The notes under the pieces are model-generated. The model was not told where the DNA came from, searched no databases, and worked only from the letters and a program-made list of their open reading frames with translations. The position numbers and the translations under genes are program-made. From positions 62,001 to 126,000 of the forward strand of contig NZ_JAGQCU010000001.1 of NCBI RefSeq assembly GCF_024346355.1: a stretch of 64,000 nucleotides of DNA, read 5' to 3'. This document shows, in pieces, positions 1 through 12,302 of the stretch. The stretch's first letter is position 1. Each line of letters begins with the position of its first letter. The DNA is from Cyanobium sp. ATX 6A2 (GTDB taxonomy: Bacteria > Cyanobacteriota > Cyanobacteriia > PCC-6307 > Cyanobiaceae).

Positions 1-1281
1 ATCACCTGCCACCCAGCAGCCACCAACCCCAGCCAAGACACGCTGATTCTGGCCATTGTCGCCGCCTATGCGGCAACATTCATCGTCTTCGGTTTGGCCG
101 TTGATGGGCCAGGCAAGGTGGTTCGCGGTATCGCCGCGATCCTCGCCTCTCGCGACACCCTGCTCACCGATTATTTCGGCATCGCCGGTATCGGTGGAAG
201 TCTGGTGCATACCGGGATCCTCACGCTGCTGGCCTGTGCCCTCTATCACCAGGTGCGGGCGCCCATCGGTGGGGCGTCGTTGGCCTGCCTGTTTCTAGTG
301 CTGGGCTTCGGCCTGTTTGGCAAAAACCTGCTGAACGTGTGGTTCATTGTTGCCGGTGTGTGGATGTATGCCCGTTATCGTGGCGAACCCTTTGCGAAGC
401 ATATCAACACGGCGTTCTTCGGAGCCGCGCTGGCACCTGTCGTCACCGAGATTCTATTCAGCACGATCCTACCTACCGCCATCAGTCTGCCCTTGGCCGT
501 GGTCACCGGCCTGCTGATCAGCTTCATTCTCCCTCCGGCAGCAGCTCAGCTCTCCAAGGCACACATGGGCTTTGCGCTTTATAACGTCGGCTTCACTGCT
601 GGCCTCATTGGTGTGTTGGTCGTCGCGCTGTTAACGTCCTATGACCTTGTACCGGAGCCGGTATTCATCTGGACAACAGGTCACAACCTTCAGCTCGGGA
701 TCTTCATGGGTGTGATCTTCTTGTCCTTGATGATGCTCGGCCTGGCGATCGACAAGCGTGCACCAGCCAGGCTCAAAGATGTGCTGCGCTCATCCGGGCA
801 GGCACCCAGCGACTTCATTGACCTGGCTGGACTGGGTGCGACACTGCTCAACATCGGCCTCACTGGATTGCTGGCGATGGCCTACATCCTGGCCATCGGT
901 GGCGATATCAATGGTCCGGTGATTGCTGGCTTGCTGTCCGTTGCAGGCTTCGGCGCCTTCGGCAAGCATCCGTTCAACATCACGCCGGTCATGGTGGGAG
1001 TGGTGCTCGGCTCTCTGGCGAAACCATGGGGGATTGCCGATCCAGCCATCCAGCTCGCTGCTCTCTTTTCCACCAACCTGGCGCCGGTTTCAGGACACTT
1101 CGGTTGGCGCTGGGGAACCGTGGCCGGTTACATTCACTCCTCTGCGGCGCTCAGTGTTGGCTCTGTGCACGGTGGGCTCAATCTCTACAACAATGGTTTT
1201 GCTTCGGGCATCGTCGCATCCGTGCTGGTGCCCGTGATCATCTCCATCAATGAGGTTCAGAAACGCCGTAGACAACCGTGA
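1..1281 (+). CDS. DUF1576-type integral membrane protein (5' partial)
   Basis: The reading frame is open from base 1, so the start lies outside the window; the first candidate start inside is a TTG at 94. About 420 residues are visible, almost all hydrophobic, with many predicted membrane helices separated by short loops. Glycine-rich conserved-looking patches such as GFGLFGKN, GFALYNVGF, GFGAFGKHP and SVHGGLNLYNNGF give it a repeated two-half look and fit the DUF1576 family of membrane proteins as I remember it. No function is established for that family; a transport role is only inference. Its base composition is lower in GC than the genes that follow, which may indicate transfer. It is followed by a 104-base gap containing short GATC-rich repeats and then by genes on the opposite strand. 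Confidence 0.75.
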   Translation: MTCHPAATNPSQDTLILAIVAAYAATFIVFGLAVDGPGKVVRGIAAILASRDTLLTDYFGIAGIGGSLVHTGILTLLACALYHQVRAPIGGASLACLFLVLGFGLFGKNLLNVWFIVAGVWMYARYRGEPFAKHINTAFFGAALAPVVTEILFSTILPTAISLPLAVVTGLLISFILPPAAAQLSKAHMGFALYNVGFTAGLIGVLVVALLTSYDLVPEPVFIWTTGHNLQLGIFMGVIFLSLMMLGLAIDKRAPARLKDVLRSSGQAPSDFIDLAGLGATLLNIGLTGLLAMAYILAIGGDINGPVIAGLLSVAGFGAFGKHPFNITPVMVGVVLGSLAKPWGIADPAIQLAALFSTNLAPVSGHFGWRWGTVAGYIHSSAALSVGSVHGGLNLYNNGFASGIVASVLVPVIISINEVQKRRRQP

Positions 1282-1327
1282 ACAGAGCATCCCAGGATCT
1301 GCTGGAGCAAGCACATACTCAACGCAG

Positions 1328-1372
1328 GATCAATCAGCGTAAGATCGATCAGCACAGGATCAAAGGGATCGA
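1328..1372. repeat. Three imperfect 15-bp tandem units beginning GATC
   Basis: Units start at 1328, 1343 and 1358 (GATCAATCAGCGTAA, GATCGATCAGCACAG, GATCAAAGGGATCGA). They lie just downstream of the DUF1576-type gene, between convergent genes, and are probably not coding. I see no hairpin with a T-tract here. Confidence 0.5.
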
Positions 1373-1385
1373 CTCCTGAATCCCA

Positions 1386-1610
1386 TCAGGCGGCTTGCGG
1401 TTGATCACATGCCCTCATCCCCACTGCCGCAGAGGGCGAACGCCCGCTGCGGCGACGGGGCTGAGCCGCCAGCAGCCGCCGTTCGGAATACGGGTCGAGC
1501 ACAACATGCACCGGCCGCTTCCGGCGATCCTGGTAGGTCCCGAACTCCACTCCCTCGGGAACAACGGTGAGCTGACGGATCGAACCGTCACGGAACAGGA
1601 ACAGGGGCAT
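1386..1610 (-). CDS. small hypothetical protein
   Basis: A 74-residue frame starting with ATG at 1610 (a longer version could start with TTG at 1694). The N-terminal half reads like a folded basic/hydrophobic domain (starts MPLFLFRDGS, followed by a VPEGVEFGTYQDRR stretch), whereas the last 25 residues are Arg/Ala-rich and low in complexity. I do not recognise the family. It sits downstream of the transketolase-like gene on the same strand with a gap of about 100 bases, so it could be the last gene of that operon. The alternative is a chance ORF in high-GC DNA. Confidence 0.4.
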   Translation of the reverse strand: MPLFLFRDGSIRQLTVVPEGVEFGTYQDRRKRPVHVVLDPYSERRLLAAQPRRRSGRSPSAAVGMRACDQPQAA

Positions 1611-1713
1611 GGAACGGCAGAGATCTATGGCTGCATTCCGCCATACCGAGGGGTGCTTGTCGAGGTCAGGGGCGTCTGCAATAAGACTTCGCAATCTGTG
1701 TCACAGACAACCC

Positions 1714-3633
1714 TCAGTCCCGCAGCCCGCGCACGTGGCTGACGATCCCGGCAGCATCGATGCCCTGGTGGGGGAACTGCTCCCAGAGGCCACCACAGCC
1801 CTCCCGCCAGGTGCCCAGGTGGCCGTAGCGGGGGGTGAAGCCGCGCTCCAGCAGCCAGGTGCCGAAACGGCTGCCCAGGCCGGTGCGGCGGTTGAAGCTC
1901 TCCACCACCAGCACGAAGGGCTGACGGCCCAGCTCCGCCAGCATCGCCTCATCCACCACGTTGAGCGTGGCCTTGTTCACCAGGCCCACCTCCAGACCCT
2001 CCTCGCGCAGCTGCTCCACGGCATCGAGGCAGCGGTAGAGCGACTCGCCGAAGCTCACGATCACCCCATCGCCCCCCCGACGAACCCATTCATCCCGACC
2101 CGGATGGAACACGTAGTCCTCGCCGTAGAGGTCGTGGCCCTGGTGGTCGAGCAGGTTGGGCACCTTGGAGCGGGTGGAAAACACGAAGCGCAGCCCTGGA
2201 TCCTTGAACACCGCCTGCACGCAGGCCCCCATCTGGCCGGCGTCGGCGGGGAAGTAGAGCCGGGTGCTGTTCCCCTCCTCCAGCCCATTGTCGGCGAACA
2301 GGTTGTTGAGGCCGAAATGGCAGGTGTTGTCGGCCATGTCGTCGATGCCGGCATGGGAGAAGTGGGCCAGCACGTTGGCACCATTGAGCCGCGCCATGGT
2401 GATCTCGGAGATGCACATCTCCAGGAAGGCGCTGAAGGTGGCGAAGATCCCCTGGCGGCCAGCCTCCATGCCGAAACCAGCCGCGGCGGAGAAATTGGCA
2501 CGCTCCATGATGCCGCCGCGCACGAAGATCTCCGGGTAGGCCTTGCGGATCTGGGCCAGGCCGCAGGAGCCCTCCAGATCGCTGTCCACACACAGCACCC
2601 GTTGTTTGCGTTGCTCCGGCGACAGCCCAGCCAGGATCTCCACCAGGGTGTCGCCGAACACGTTGCGGTTGGCCTCCATGCGCTCGCCGCTGCCGCGGCG
2701 GCCGGTGGGGTTCTCCGGTTTGGTGATCGCGCGCAGGTGGTCGGCCGCCTCCTGGCGGCCACGGGCCTCGAGATAGGTGATCGCCCGGTCCACCGGAATC
2801 ACGTCGTGGCCGTGGGTGGAGCCTTCGATGCCGGCGATGCCCACCGCCATCGGCCGGCGGTTGATCAGGGCCACCGGGCCGTCGCTGAGCACCGCCTGGC
2901 GCAGTCGCCGGTGGAGGTCGTCAAGGTCCTCTCCGTCCCCGGACAGGGTCGCCAGACCATGACCCGCCAGGGTGCTCTCCAGGTCGTAGCCCGGCATGTA
3001 GTCGGAGGGGTGGCCGGCGATCGTCACGTCGTTGTCGTCGATCAGCAGCTTCACGTTGAGCCCGTGGGCCACCGCAAAGCGGGCCGCCTCGGCGTCATCC
3101 CCCTCCTGCTGGGCGCCATCGGAGCCCAGGCACACCAGCACCCGATCGGGATTCGCCAGGGCCACACCGTTCACGAACGGCCAGAGGTGACCGAGGCGAC
3201 CGGAACTGAAGGCCACCCCGGGGGTGAGGCCCAGCTCCGGGTGGCCGGGCAGGCGCGCATGGGCCTCGCGATAGCGCAGCAGCGCATCGGCCGGCAGATG
3301 GCCCTGCAGCACCGCCATCAGGTACTGGATCGCCACCCGGTGGCCGGCCTCATCAAAGAAGATCGGCACAAACCGGTCCGGGTTGCCGCGGAAGAGCGCG
3401 TCCAGCAGCACCACCTCCGGCACCACGTCGTAGGGCCCGCCGGTGTGCCCGCCCACCCCCCGGGCGGCGCCGGTGGCGGTGAAGAACACGATGGCGTCGC
3501 GGCAGAGCTGGATGTTGGCCTGCAGGTCTGCCCGCTGGCTGTCGCTGAGGCCGGGCTGGGCGAGATCGAGCGACAGCGGCCGGTAGGCGCCGAGATCGAT
3601 CGGGAAGGTGGCGGGGGCGCTGGTGAGGGTCAT
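1714..3633 (-). CDS. transketolase-family enzyme (divergent)
   Basis: A 639-residue thiamine-diphosphate enzyme of the transketolase fold, probably moving two-carbon ketol units between sugar phosphates. Visible features are an N-terminal [11 protein letters not shown] segment (residues ~62-72, the counterpart of the GHxGxP loop), a ThDP/Mg motif [11 protein letters not shown] followed by DDNDVTI (~170-205), and a central pyrimidine-binding part with [27 protein letters not shown] and FATFSAFLE. The length is close to normal transketolase, but the motifs (GSDG for GDG, DDND for NN) differ from the Calvin-cycle enzyme as I know it, so this is probably a second, specialised copy. Its ATG overlaps the pgi stop codon (ATGA), meaning translational coupling to glucose-6-phosphate isomerase. 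The substrate is inferred only from the family and context. Confidence 0.8.
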   Translation of the reverse strand: MTLTSAPATFPIDLGAYRPLSLDLAQPGLSDSQRADLQANIQLCRDAIVFFTATGAARGVGGHTGGPYDVVPEVVLLDALFRGNPDRFVPIFFDEAGHRVAIQYLMAVLQGHLPADALLRYREAHARLPGHPELGLTPGVAFSSGRLGHLWPFVNGVALANPDRVLVCLGSDGAQQEGDDAEAARFAVAHGLNVKLLIDDNDVTIAGHPSDYMPGYDLESTLAGHGLATLSGDGEDLDDLHRRLRQAVLSDGPVALINRRPMAVGIAGIEGSTHGHDVIPVDRAITYLEARGRQEAADHLRAITKPENPTGRRGSGERMEANRNVFGDTLVEILAGLSPEQRKQRVLCVDSDLEGSCGLAQIRKAYPEIFVRGGIMERANFSAAAGFGMEAGRQGIFATFSAFLEMCISEITMARLNGANVLAHFSHAGIDDMADNTCHFGLNNLFADNGLEEGNSTRLYFPADAGQMGACVQAVFKDPGLRFVFSTRSKVPNLLDHQGHDLYGEDYVFHPGRDEWVRRGGDGVIVSFGESLYRCLDAVEQLREEGLEVGLVNKATLNVVDEAMLAELGRQPFVLVVESFNRRTGLGSRFGTWLLERGFTPRYGHLGTWREGCGGLWEQFPHQGIDAAGIVSHVRGLRD

Positions 3634-5246
3634 GAACGCAGGGCAGGCTGACGGTGGCGGAAGCGCAGGGAATCGGGGCTGGCGGGATCGCCGCTGAGCT
3701 CGATCCCGGGGTCATTGGCAGCTCGGTGGCGCAGCACCTGATACACAGTCTCAACCCGATCGGCGGCATTGGCATCCGCTGCCAGCTCCTGCAGGGAGCG
3801 GGGCGACTCAGCGGCCTTCAGGGCCTCCAGCACCCGGGCCTGAAGCGCCAGGATCGCCGCAGCTGCCGTCTTGCCCGCCTCCACGCCTGGCTGGTGATAG
3901 GCGTTGATGTTTACCAGCGAGGCGTAGAGGCCCACCGCCCGCTCATAGAGGGCGATCAGGGCCCCCACCCGCAGGCCATCAACCCGGGGGATGGTGATGG
4001 TGATCGACTGGCGGCCGTTCTCATGCAGGGCCTGGCGGGTGCCCAGCAGAAAACCGCAGAGGAAATCCCCGCTGGTCACGCCAGGCTCCACCTCAATCGA
4101 GTCCCCCGAGCGGTCGTCCAGCACCTCGATGAAGGTGGCGAAGAAGTTGGGGATCCCCTCCCGCAGATGCTGCACGTAGGCGTGCTGATCGGTGGAGCCC
4201 TTGTTGCCGTACACGGCGATGCCCTGATGCACCACCTGGCCATCCAGGTCGCGCTCCTTGCCGAGCGACTCCATCACCAGCTGCTGGAGGTAGCGGCTGA
4301 ACAGCAGCAGGCTGTCCTTGTAGGGCAGCACCACCATGTCCTTGCTGCCTCGCCCCTCACCGGCGCAGTGCCAGCAGAGGGCGAGCAGGGCCGCCGGATT
4401 GCGGCGGATGTCACGCAGGCGGGTGCTGGCATCCATCCGTCGAGCCCCCTCCAGCAGGCCACGGATGTCGATGCCCTGCAGCGCCGCCGGCAGCAACCCC
4501 ACCGCCGAGAGCTCCGAGCTGCGTCCGCCCACCCAGTCGTGCATGGCAAACCTGGCCAGCCAGTGCTGCTGCTCCGCCAGTTGGTCCATGCGGCTGCCGG
4601 GCATGGTGATCGCCACGGCCTGGGGCGGGAAATCGAGCCCCTGCCGCTCGAAGGCCTCTCGCACCTCGAGCATGCCGTTGCGGGGTTCCGGTGTGCCACC
4701 GGACTTGCTGGTGACCAGCACCAGGGTGGTGGGAAGACGCTCCTGCAGAGCGGCCAGCACCCGGTCGATGCCAGCCGGGTCGGTGTTGTCGATGAAGTGC
4801 ATCGCCAGAGAGGGCTGATCCGGTGCCAGGGCCGCCGCCACGAATTGGGGCCCAAGGGCGGAACCGCCAATGCCGATCGCCAGCAGATGGGTGAACCGCT
4901 CGGCCTCGGGGGGCCTGATCCGCCCGAGGTGGATGTCGGCGGCGAAGCGCTCGATCGCCTGCAGGCCGCCGCTGATCGCCTCTCGGATGTCCGGGCTGGG
5001 GGCGCGCTGCGGGTCCCGCAGCCAGTAGTGCCCCACCATGCGCTGCTCATCCGGATTGGCGATGGCCCCGGCTTCCAGGGCCTCCATGGCCGCAAAGGCG
5101 CGATCGAACGGCTCGGCCAACCGATGCACGTCCGCCTCATCCACCGCCATGCGGCTGGCATCCAGGTAGAGATCGAGATCGGGGAGATGCACCAGCCACT
5201 GCTGGTAGCGCTGCCAGGCATCGGTCATGGGCTGAGCCGCCGGCAT
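3630..5246 (-). CDS. pgi: glucose-6-phosphate isomerase
   Basis: Interconverts glucose-6-phosphate and fructose-6-phosphate in the cytoplasm. The 538-residue product carries the phosphosugar-binding loops [11 protein letters not shown] and [12 protein letters not shown], the catalytic-region segment [14 protein letters not shown], and the C-terminal signature [10 protein letters not shown]. The frame stays open well upstream; I chose the ATG at 5246 (MPAAQPM...), with a second ATG at 5228 also possible, because the longer upstream translation is low-complexity Pro/Arg and lies opposite the phosphatase gene. It follows the phosphatase gene by about 50 bases and overlaps the transketolase-like start by 4 bases, making it the third gene of a glycogen-breakdown operon. 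Confidence 0.95.
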   Translation of the reverse strand: MPAAQPMTDAWQRYQQWLVHLPDLDLYLDASRMAVDEADVHRLAEPFDRAFAAMEALEAGAIANPDEQRMVGHYWLRDPQRAPSPDIREAISGGLQAIERFAADIHLGRIRPPEAERFTHLLAIGIGGSALGPQFVAAALAPDQPSLAMHFIDNTDPAGIDRVLAALQERLPTTLVLVTSKSGGTPEPRNGMLEVREAFERQGLDFPPQAVAITMPGSRMDQLAEQQHWLARFAMHDWVGGRSSELSAVGLLPAALQGIDIRGLLEGARRMDASTRLRDIRRNPAALLALCWHCAGEGRGSKDMVVLPYKDSLLLFSRYLQQLVMESLGKERDLDGQVVHQGIAVYGNKGSTDQHAYVQHLREGIPNFFATFIEVLDDRSGDSIEVEPGVTSGDFLCGFLLGTRQALHENGRQSITITIPRVDGLRVGALIALYERAVGLYASLVNINAYHQPGVEAGKTAAAAILALQARVLEALKAAESPRSLQELAADANAADRVETVYQVLRHRAANDPGIELSGDPASPDSLRFRHRQPALRS

Positions 5247-5299
5247 CGGCGGACGAGGGAATGGGTGGAAGGGGATGGCTGGAAGGGGATGGGGGCGGC

Positions 5300-5904
5300 T
5301 CAAAGCGGGGCGTTCCAGCAGCGGATCGCCGGCACCCCCCGATACCAGGAGAGGACGGTGAGGGTGGAGGTGTCGAGCAGAAAGTGGGCCCCAGCGGCGG
5401 GCGGCAGACCGATCCAGCGGGCGCCCAGCACCCGCAGCACATGGCCGTGGGCAAACAGGGCCAGCGGGCCATCCAGCGCCCGCACGCGCTCGATCACCCG
5501 ATCCACCCGCGCGCCGATGGCCTGGGGCAACTCCCCTCCCGGACAGCCATCGCGGAACACCAGCCAGTCGGGCACTTCGGCCCGGATCTGGGCCGGGGTG
5601 CGGCCCTCGTAGGCGCCGTAGTCCCACTCCAACAGATCCGGCTCGATCTCAGCCTCGGCGCCCAGACCGGCCAGCTCGCAGGTGCGGCGTGCCCGTCGCA
5701 GCGGACTGCACAGCACCCGCTGGACGTGGCGGCCCGCCAGTGCCGGGGCCAGCCTCAGCGCCTGCTGTTCGCCGTGGGCGGTGAGGGGGATGTCGGTGCG
5801 GCCGGTGTGCTGGCCGGAGAGGCTCCATTCGGTTTCGCCATGACGGATGAGCACCACCTCACCGTGGCCGGCAGGGGGGGGGGATGCAGGCGCCGTGGAG
5901 GCCA

Positions 5905-5905
<1 letters not shown>
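5300..5905 (-). CDS. histidine phosphatase (phosphoglycerate mutase-like) family protein
   Basis: A 201-residue enzyme with the RHG catalytic motif [17 protein letters not shown] near residue 20 and the second catalytic histidine in [10 protein letters not shown]. It also has [10 protein letters not shown] and a WDYGAYEGR segment typical of cofactor-independent sugar or nucleotide phosphatases in this superfamily. I chose the ATG at 5905 because it overlaps the phosphorylase stop codon as TGATG. A longer frame upstream would run into the phosphorylase gene. The first residues are encoded by a run of ten C bases (5874-5883), a possible slippage site. Substrate is not readable from sequence; its place between glgP and pgi suggests a sugar phosphate or 3-phosphoglycerate. 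Confidence 0.85.
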
Positions 5906-8421
<2,516 letters not shown>

Positions 8422-8579
8422 GGCCGCAAGGGATCGCATTTCCCACACCCTGAGCCCCCAGGGTTAACGGCACATCAACACCGGCAAGGTAGGGACGTAG
8501 TCCACACAACCTCACCGGCCTGAACGCCGGGAAGCGTGGCTGGGGGGCCATAACCTGACTGCGTTGCCCTGCAGGTGTG

Positions 8580-10475
8580 ATGGCGACGCCACCGGTGCTG
8601 GTGTGCGGCCTCGGTGCCATGGGCCAGGCCTGCCTGCAGCGCCTCAGCCGTTTTGATGTGGCCCTGCGCGGCCTCGATCTGCAGCGTCCCAGCTGGCGCG
8701 ATCCCGAACTGGAGCGACGGCTGGATCCCGACCTGGTGCTCGGTGACATGCGCCTCCCCCATGTGCTGCGGGCGGCAGGGGCGGAGCAGGCCCGCAGCGT
8801 GCTGTTGCTCAGCTCCCTGAGCACGGTGAATTTCGAGGCCGCCCTGCAGGTGCGGCTGCTCAATCCCCGGGCCCAGATCGTGGTGCGCTCCTCCAGTCAG
8901 CAGGCCGACTTCGCCGCGCTGCTGGAGGAGAAACTGCCCGGCATCGCCGTGGTGGATCCGGTGCTGCTCACGGCCGAGGCCATCACCGCCGCCCTGCGGC
9001 CCAGCCGCGAGGCGGCCCTGTTTCGGGTGGAGGGCCAGGCCTACGGCCTCACCGAAGGACGCCTGGAGGACCGCCGCTACCAGCGGGTACTCCATCTCGG
9101 CACCACGGAGGGTCCACCGCTGCTGGTGACACCGCTGGCTCTGGTGGGCCTGCCGCTGCCCAGCGCGACCCTGACTGCAGGGGGGGCTGAAGGCCAGCAG
9201 CAGAGGCCCTGGACGGGCTGGTGGCGCTGGCGAGAGCGGCTTCAGGGCTGGCTGCAGCGACGCACATCTCTGCAGTGGATCCTGGTTGGAGCCGTGCTGG
9301 CCCTGCTGCTGGCCGGGCTGCAGCTGTTCGCCGGCCCCCACGGCTGGCGGCAGGGGGTGTTTGTGACCCTGGCCCTGCTCAAGGGCGAGTACGTGGACGC
9401 GGTGGCCGTGTTCCTCACCGACGAGCGCTCCATCGGCGAGGCCAGCGGCTGGCTGATCGGAGGAAGTTTGCTCTATGCCCTGGTGGGCACGATGCTCACC
9501 TCCGCCCTGGTGGCGGTGATCCTGGAGTGGCTGCTGCGCGATCGCCTGGGGTTGCGGCGACCGCGGGCGCCGCGCCGGGACCGCCCGCTGGTGCTGCTGA
9601 TCGAGGGCGGGGCCCTCGCCGATCGGGTTCAGCAGGATCTGGAGCGTGAGCGCTGCAGTGTGCTGCGGGTGAGCGAGCAGGAGGGCAGCGGCGCGGCACC
9701 ACCTCTGCGGCTGGAGGAGGCCCTGGCCTTGCTACCCCGCCAACCGGCCGCAGGGGTGGGGGTGTTGTCAGCAGATCTGCTGGGCAACCTGCATACCGCC
9801 CTGGCCCTGCAGCAGCGCTGGCCGCAGGCACGGCTGGCCCTGCTCGCCGCCGCGATGGGGGCCTCCGAGCAGCTGGGGGATCTGCTCGGGGGAATGACCG
9901 TGATCTCCACCACCGACCTGGTGGCGGACGCGATCGTGGCCACGGCCTTCGGCGAAGTGGTGCTGGGGGTGTGCCGCATCCGCGGTGTGACCCTGATGCT
10001 GGTGCGCTACGGCATCAGCGCCGATGACAGCCTCTGCGGCCGCAGCGTCACCCGGCTGGACAACGGCTACGGGCTCACCTGCATCGCCCTGCGCCGTGCC
10101 CGCAGCGCCAGCTCCCTGGCGCTGCCCCGGGCCGAAACGATTGTGGCGGCCGGCGACCAGCTCACCGTGCTGGCCGACCTGAGCGCTCTGCGGCGGGTGG
10201 AGCTGGGCCGCAGCAGCCCGCCCGCCTGGTGCCTGCGGCTGCAGGTGATCGGGCCCCTCGATGGCGACCGCCGCTTCGAGCTGCAGCAGTGCCTGGCCCG
10301 CTGGCTGGGACGCCAGCCCGGCGAGATGCTCGGCCTGCTCGATGGCGCCGAGCACCACACGCCCCGCCTGGATCGGGACATCAGCGAGCTGCTGGCCCAG
10401 GACCTGCACCACCTCGGTGTGCGCTGCCAGGTGGAGCCTGTGTCCGGGGATGCGGCCCCCCAGGCAGAGGCGTGA
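8580..10475 (+). CDS. TrkA-N/RCK-type membrane protein with a central two-helix region
   Basis: A 631-residue protein with an unusual order. Residues ~5-150 form a Rossmann/RCK domain (VLVCGLGAMGQACLQRL, a GxGxxG NAD-binding loop). Residues ~232-252 and ~289-317 are two strong transmembrane helices separated by a short re-entrant-looking stretch (TLALLKGEYVDAV). A second RCK-like half follows from ~337 (PLVLLIEGG, a degenerate nucleotide loop), ending in an RCK-C-like region. The topology resembles two-helix ion channels gated by RCK domains, but the K+ filter TVGYG is absent and an RCK domain precedes the membrane part. I therefore call it a putative ion conductance regulator rather than a potassium channel. 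It starts at ATG 8580 (GTG at 8577 also possible), divergently from glgP, and is followed 41 bases later by lactate dehydrogenase. Confidence 0.75.
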   Translation: MATPPVLVCGLGAMGQACLQRLSRFDVALRGLDLQRPSWRDPELERRLDPDLVLGDMRLPHVLRAAGAEQARSVLLLSSLSTVNFEAALQVRLLNPRAQIVVRSSSQQADFAALLEEKLPGIAVVDPVLLTAEAITAALRPSREAALFRVEGQAYGLTEGRLEDRRYQRVLHLGTTEGPPLLVTPLALVGLPLPSATLTAGGAEGQQQRPWTGWWRWRERLQGWLQRRTSLQWILVGAVLALLLAGLQLFAGPHGWRQGVFVTLALLKGEYVDAVAVFLTDERSIGEASGWLIGGSLLYALVGTMLTSALVAVILEWLLRDRLGLRRPRAPRRDRPLVLLIEGGALADRVQQDLERERCSVLRVSEQEGSGAAPPLRLEEALALLPRQPAAGVGVLSADLLGNLHTALALQQRWPQARLALLAAAMGASEQLGDLLGGMTVISTTDLVADAIVATAFGEVVLGVCRIRGVTLMLVRYGISADDSLCGRSVTRLDNGYGLTCIALRRARSASSLALPRAETIVAAGDQLTVLADLSALRRVELGRSSPPAWCLRLQVIGPLDGDRRFELQQCLARWLGRQPGEMLGLLDGAEHHTPRLDRDISELLAQDLHHLGVRCQVEPVSGDAAPQAEA

Positions 10476-10516
10476 GAGCTTGAGCGGCTGCGGGCCCCGA
10501 GGCATCTCCCCTCGCC

Positions 10517-11578
10517 ATGACCGACCTCGCGCCGATCGCCAGCTTCCCAGGTCCCCACGATCCAGTGGGCGAAGGCCTGGGGCTGCTGCGCCAGCGCTTC
10601 AGCGCTCTGGGCCCTGCCCGGGGGAGACCCACCCTCTCCCACCGCAAGGTGGCGATCGTGGGCTGCGGTGCCGTGGGCATGGCCTGCGCCCTGTCGATGC
10701 TGCATCGCGGCTGCCTGGAGGAGCTGGTGCTCGTGGACGTGGCCACCGAACGTCTGGAGGGGGAGGTGATGGACCTCTGCCACGGCATGCCCTTCCTGCC
10801 GCGCGCCGACGTACGGGCCGGCCGCATCGAGCGGGAGGGCCAGGGCGCCGATCTGGTGGTGATCACCGCCGGCGTCGCCCAGAAATCAGGCCAGTCGCGG
10901 CTGGAGCTGATCGAGGCCAACGCGGAGCTGTTCCGCCACATCATCCCTGCGATCGCGGAGCATTGCCCCCGGGCGGTGCTTCTGGTGGTCAGCAACCCGG
11001 TGGATCCGCTCACCCACATCGCCGGGGAACTGAGCGGCTTCCCCCATCACCGTGTTCTGGGTTCGGGCACTGTGCTGGATTCAGCGCGGTTCCGCATGGC
11101 GATCAGCCGCCGGGTGGGTCTCGACCCCCACGATGTGCAGGCCTGGGTGATCGGCGAGCACGGCGACAGCGAGGTGCCGGTATGGAGCCGCGTGGCGGTG
11201 GGAGGTCTGGGGCTGTTCGACGACAGCGGCCATCCCCCGGTCGTGGAGGATCCCGAACTGTGGGCGCTGTTCAACCGGGAGGTGCGCCAGGCGGCCGGTG
11301 AGATCATCCGGCGCAAGGGCAGCACCTCCTGGGCCATCGGCCTGGCCACGGCTGAGATCGTGGAGGCGGTGCTGCGCAGCCGCGAACAGGTGCTGACGGT
11401 CAGCACCCGGGTGGGAGCAGACGACGGTCTCCCGGATGTGTGCCTGAGCCTGCCCACCGTGGTGAACCACACCGGCGCTGTGGCCAGGCTGCGCCTGGCC
11501 CTCTCGGCCCACGAGCGCCGCGACCTCGAGCGCAGCGCCGGTTTGCTGCGCCAGACTCTCGACGCAGTGGGCTTCTGA
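10517..11578 (+). CDS. ldh: L-lactate dehydrogenase
   Basis: NAD-dependent interconversion of pyruvate and L-lactate. The 353-residue product shows the Rossmann loop VAIVGCGAVGMA (~45), the coenzyme aspartate in LVLVDVATERLEGE, the SNPVDPLTH segment, the substrate arginine in GTVLDSARFRM, and the catalytic histidine in GEHGDSEVPVW. The substrate-specificity loop reads GVAQKSGQSRL. Glutamine at the discriminating position is characteristic of lactate rather than malate dehydrogenase, where an arginine is expected. An N-terminal extension of about 40 residues precedes the fold. It lies 41 bases behind the RCK-type gene and converges on the phosphoribosyltransferase. It could serve as a fermentative outlet for glycogen catabolism in the dark. 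Confidence 0.93.
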   Translation: MTDLAPIASFPGPHDPVGEGLGLLRQRFSALGPARGRPTLSHRKVAIVGCGAVGMACALSMLHRGCLEELVLVDVATERLEGEVMDLCHGMPFLPRADVRAGRIEREGQGADLVVITAGVAQKSGQSRLELIEANAELFRHIIPAIAEHCPRAVLLVVSNPVDPLTHIAGELSGFPHHRVLGSGTVLDSARFRMAISRRVGLDPHDVQAWVIGEHGDSEVPVWSRVAVGGLGLFDDSGHPPVVEDPELWALFNREVRQAAGEIIRRKGSTSWAIGLATAEIVEAVLRSREQVLTVSTRVGADDGLPDVCLSLPTVVNHTGAVARLRLALSAHERRDLERSAGLLRQTLDAVGF

Positions 11579-11615
11579 GCACGCTGCTGGTTGCCGAGGC
11601 CGGCCCGCAGCCCCG

Positions 11616-12302
11616 CTATTTTGTCCGAATCCGGGCCAGCAGCTCCAGCACCTGGGCGTCGCTGAGCTGCTCAAACTGGGAGTACCAGAGGCCCACGGAC
11701 GTGAGGTCATCCACGGGAGCCAGCACCGTGAGGCGATCCACCAGAGCCGAAAGCCAGTCCGCCACGCGGCGATCCACCACCGGCACCGCCAGCTCCAGCC
11801 GAGCCGGCTCCAGGCGGCGCAGCGACCGCAGGGCCGCCTCCACCGTCATGCCGGTGGCAATGCCGTCATCCACCACCACCAGATGGCGGCCGCACAACTG
11901 CTCGGGCGGCGGATCACCGAACAGCCGCTGCCGGCGCTCCAGCTCCGCCTCCTGCTCCGCCAGCCAGCCCCGGCGACGGGCGGCGCTCTCGTGGCTGCGG
12001 GCGCCGCCGCCATTACGCCACACAGCCACCCCGCCGGGGGCCACGGCCCCGATCGCCACCTCGGGGATGGCGGGATCGGCCACCTTGCGCACCGACCAGG
12101 TGGCCAGGGAGCAGCCCAGTTCGCTGGCCATGGCCGCCGCCACAGGCACCCCGCCCCGGGGCAATGCCACCAGGGTCACGGGCAGCACTGGGTTGCGCAG
12201 ACGGCCGCAGGCCCGGGCCAGCTCAAGCCCGGCCTGGTGCCGGTTGGCCCAGAGGGGAGGCTCCAGCCGCCGCTCAGGCCTGAAGGAAGACCAGCTGTTC
12301 AT
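11616..12302 (-). CDS. phosphoribosyltransferase-domain protein
   Basis: A 228-residue type I phosphoribosyltransferase-fold protein. The PRPP-binding loop is clear at residues ~137-150 (LVVVDDGIATGMT: two acidic residues followed by a small-residue loop), and an upstream ALPRGGVPVA segment forms the pyrophosphate-side loop. The overall pattern (RGGVPVA, then KVADPAIPEVAIGAV, then VVDDGIATG) matches the family of predicted phosphoribosyltransferases often found fused or adjacent to hydrolases, with no assigned base substrate. ATG at 12302 is preferred over GTG at 12308. It is transcribed from the same strand as the downstream-lying ldh terminus (convergent, 37-base gap) and about 140 bases downstream of the second phosphorylase. 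Confidence 0.85.
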   Translation of the reverse strand: MNSWSSFRPERRLEPPLWANRHQAGLELARACGRLRNPVLPVTLVALPRGGVPVAAAMASELGCSLATWSVRKVADPAIPEVAIGAVAPGGVAVWRNGGGARSHESAARRRGWLAEQEAELERRQRLFGDPPPEQLCGRHLVVVDDGIATGMTVEAALRSLRRLEPARLELAVPVVDRRVADWLSALVDRLTVLAPVDDLTSVGLWYSQFEQLSDAQVLELLARIRTK

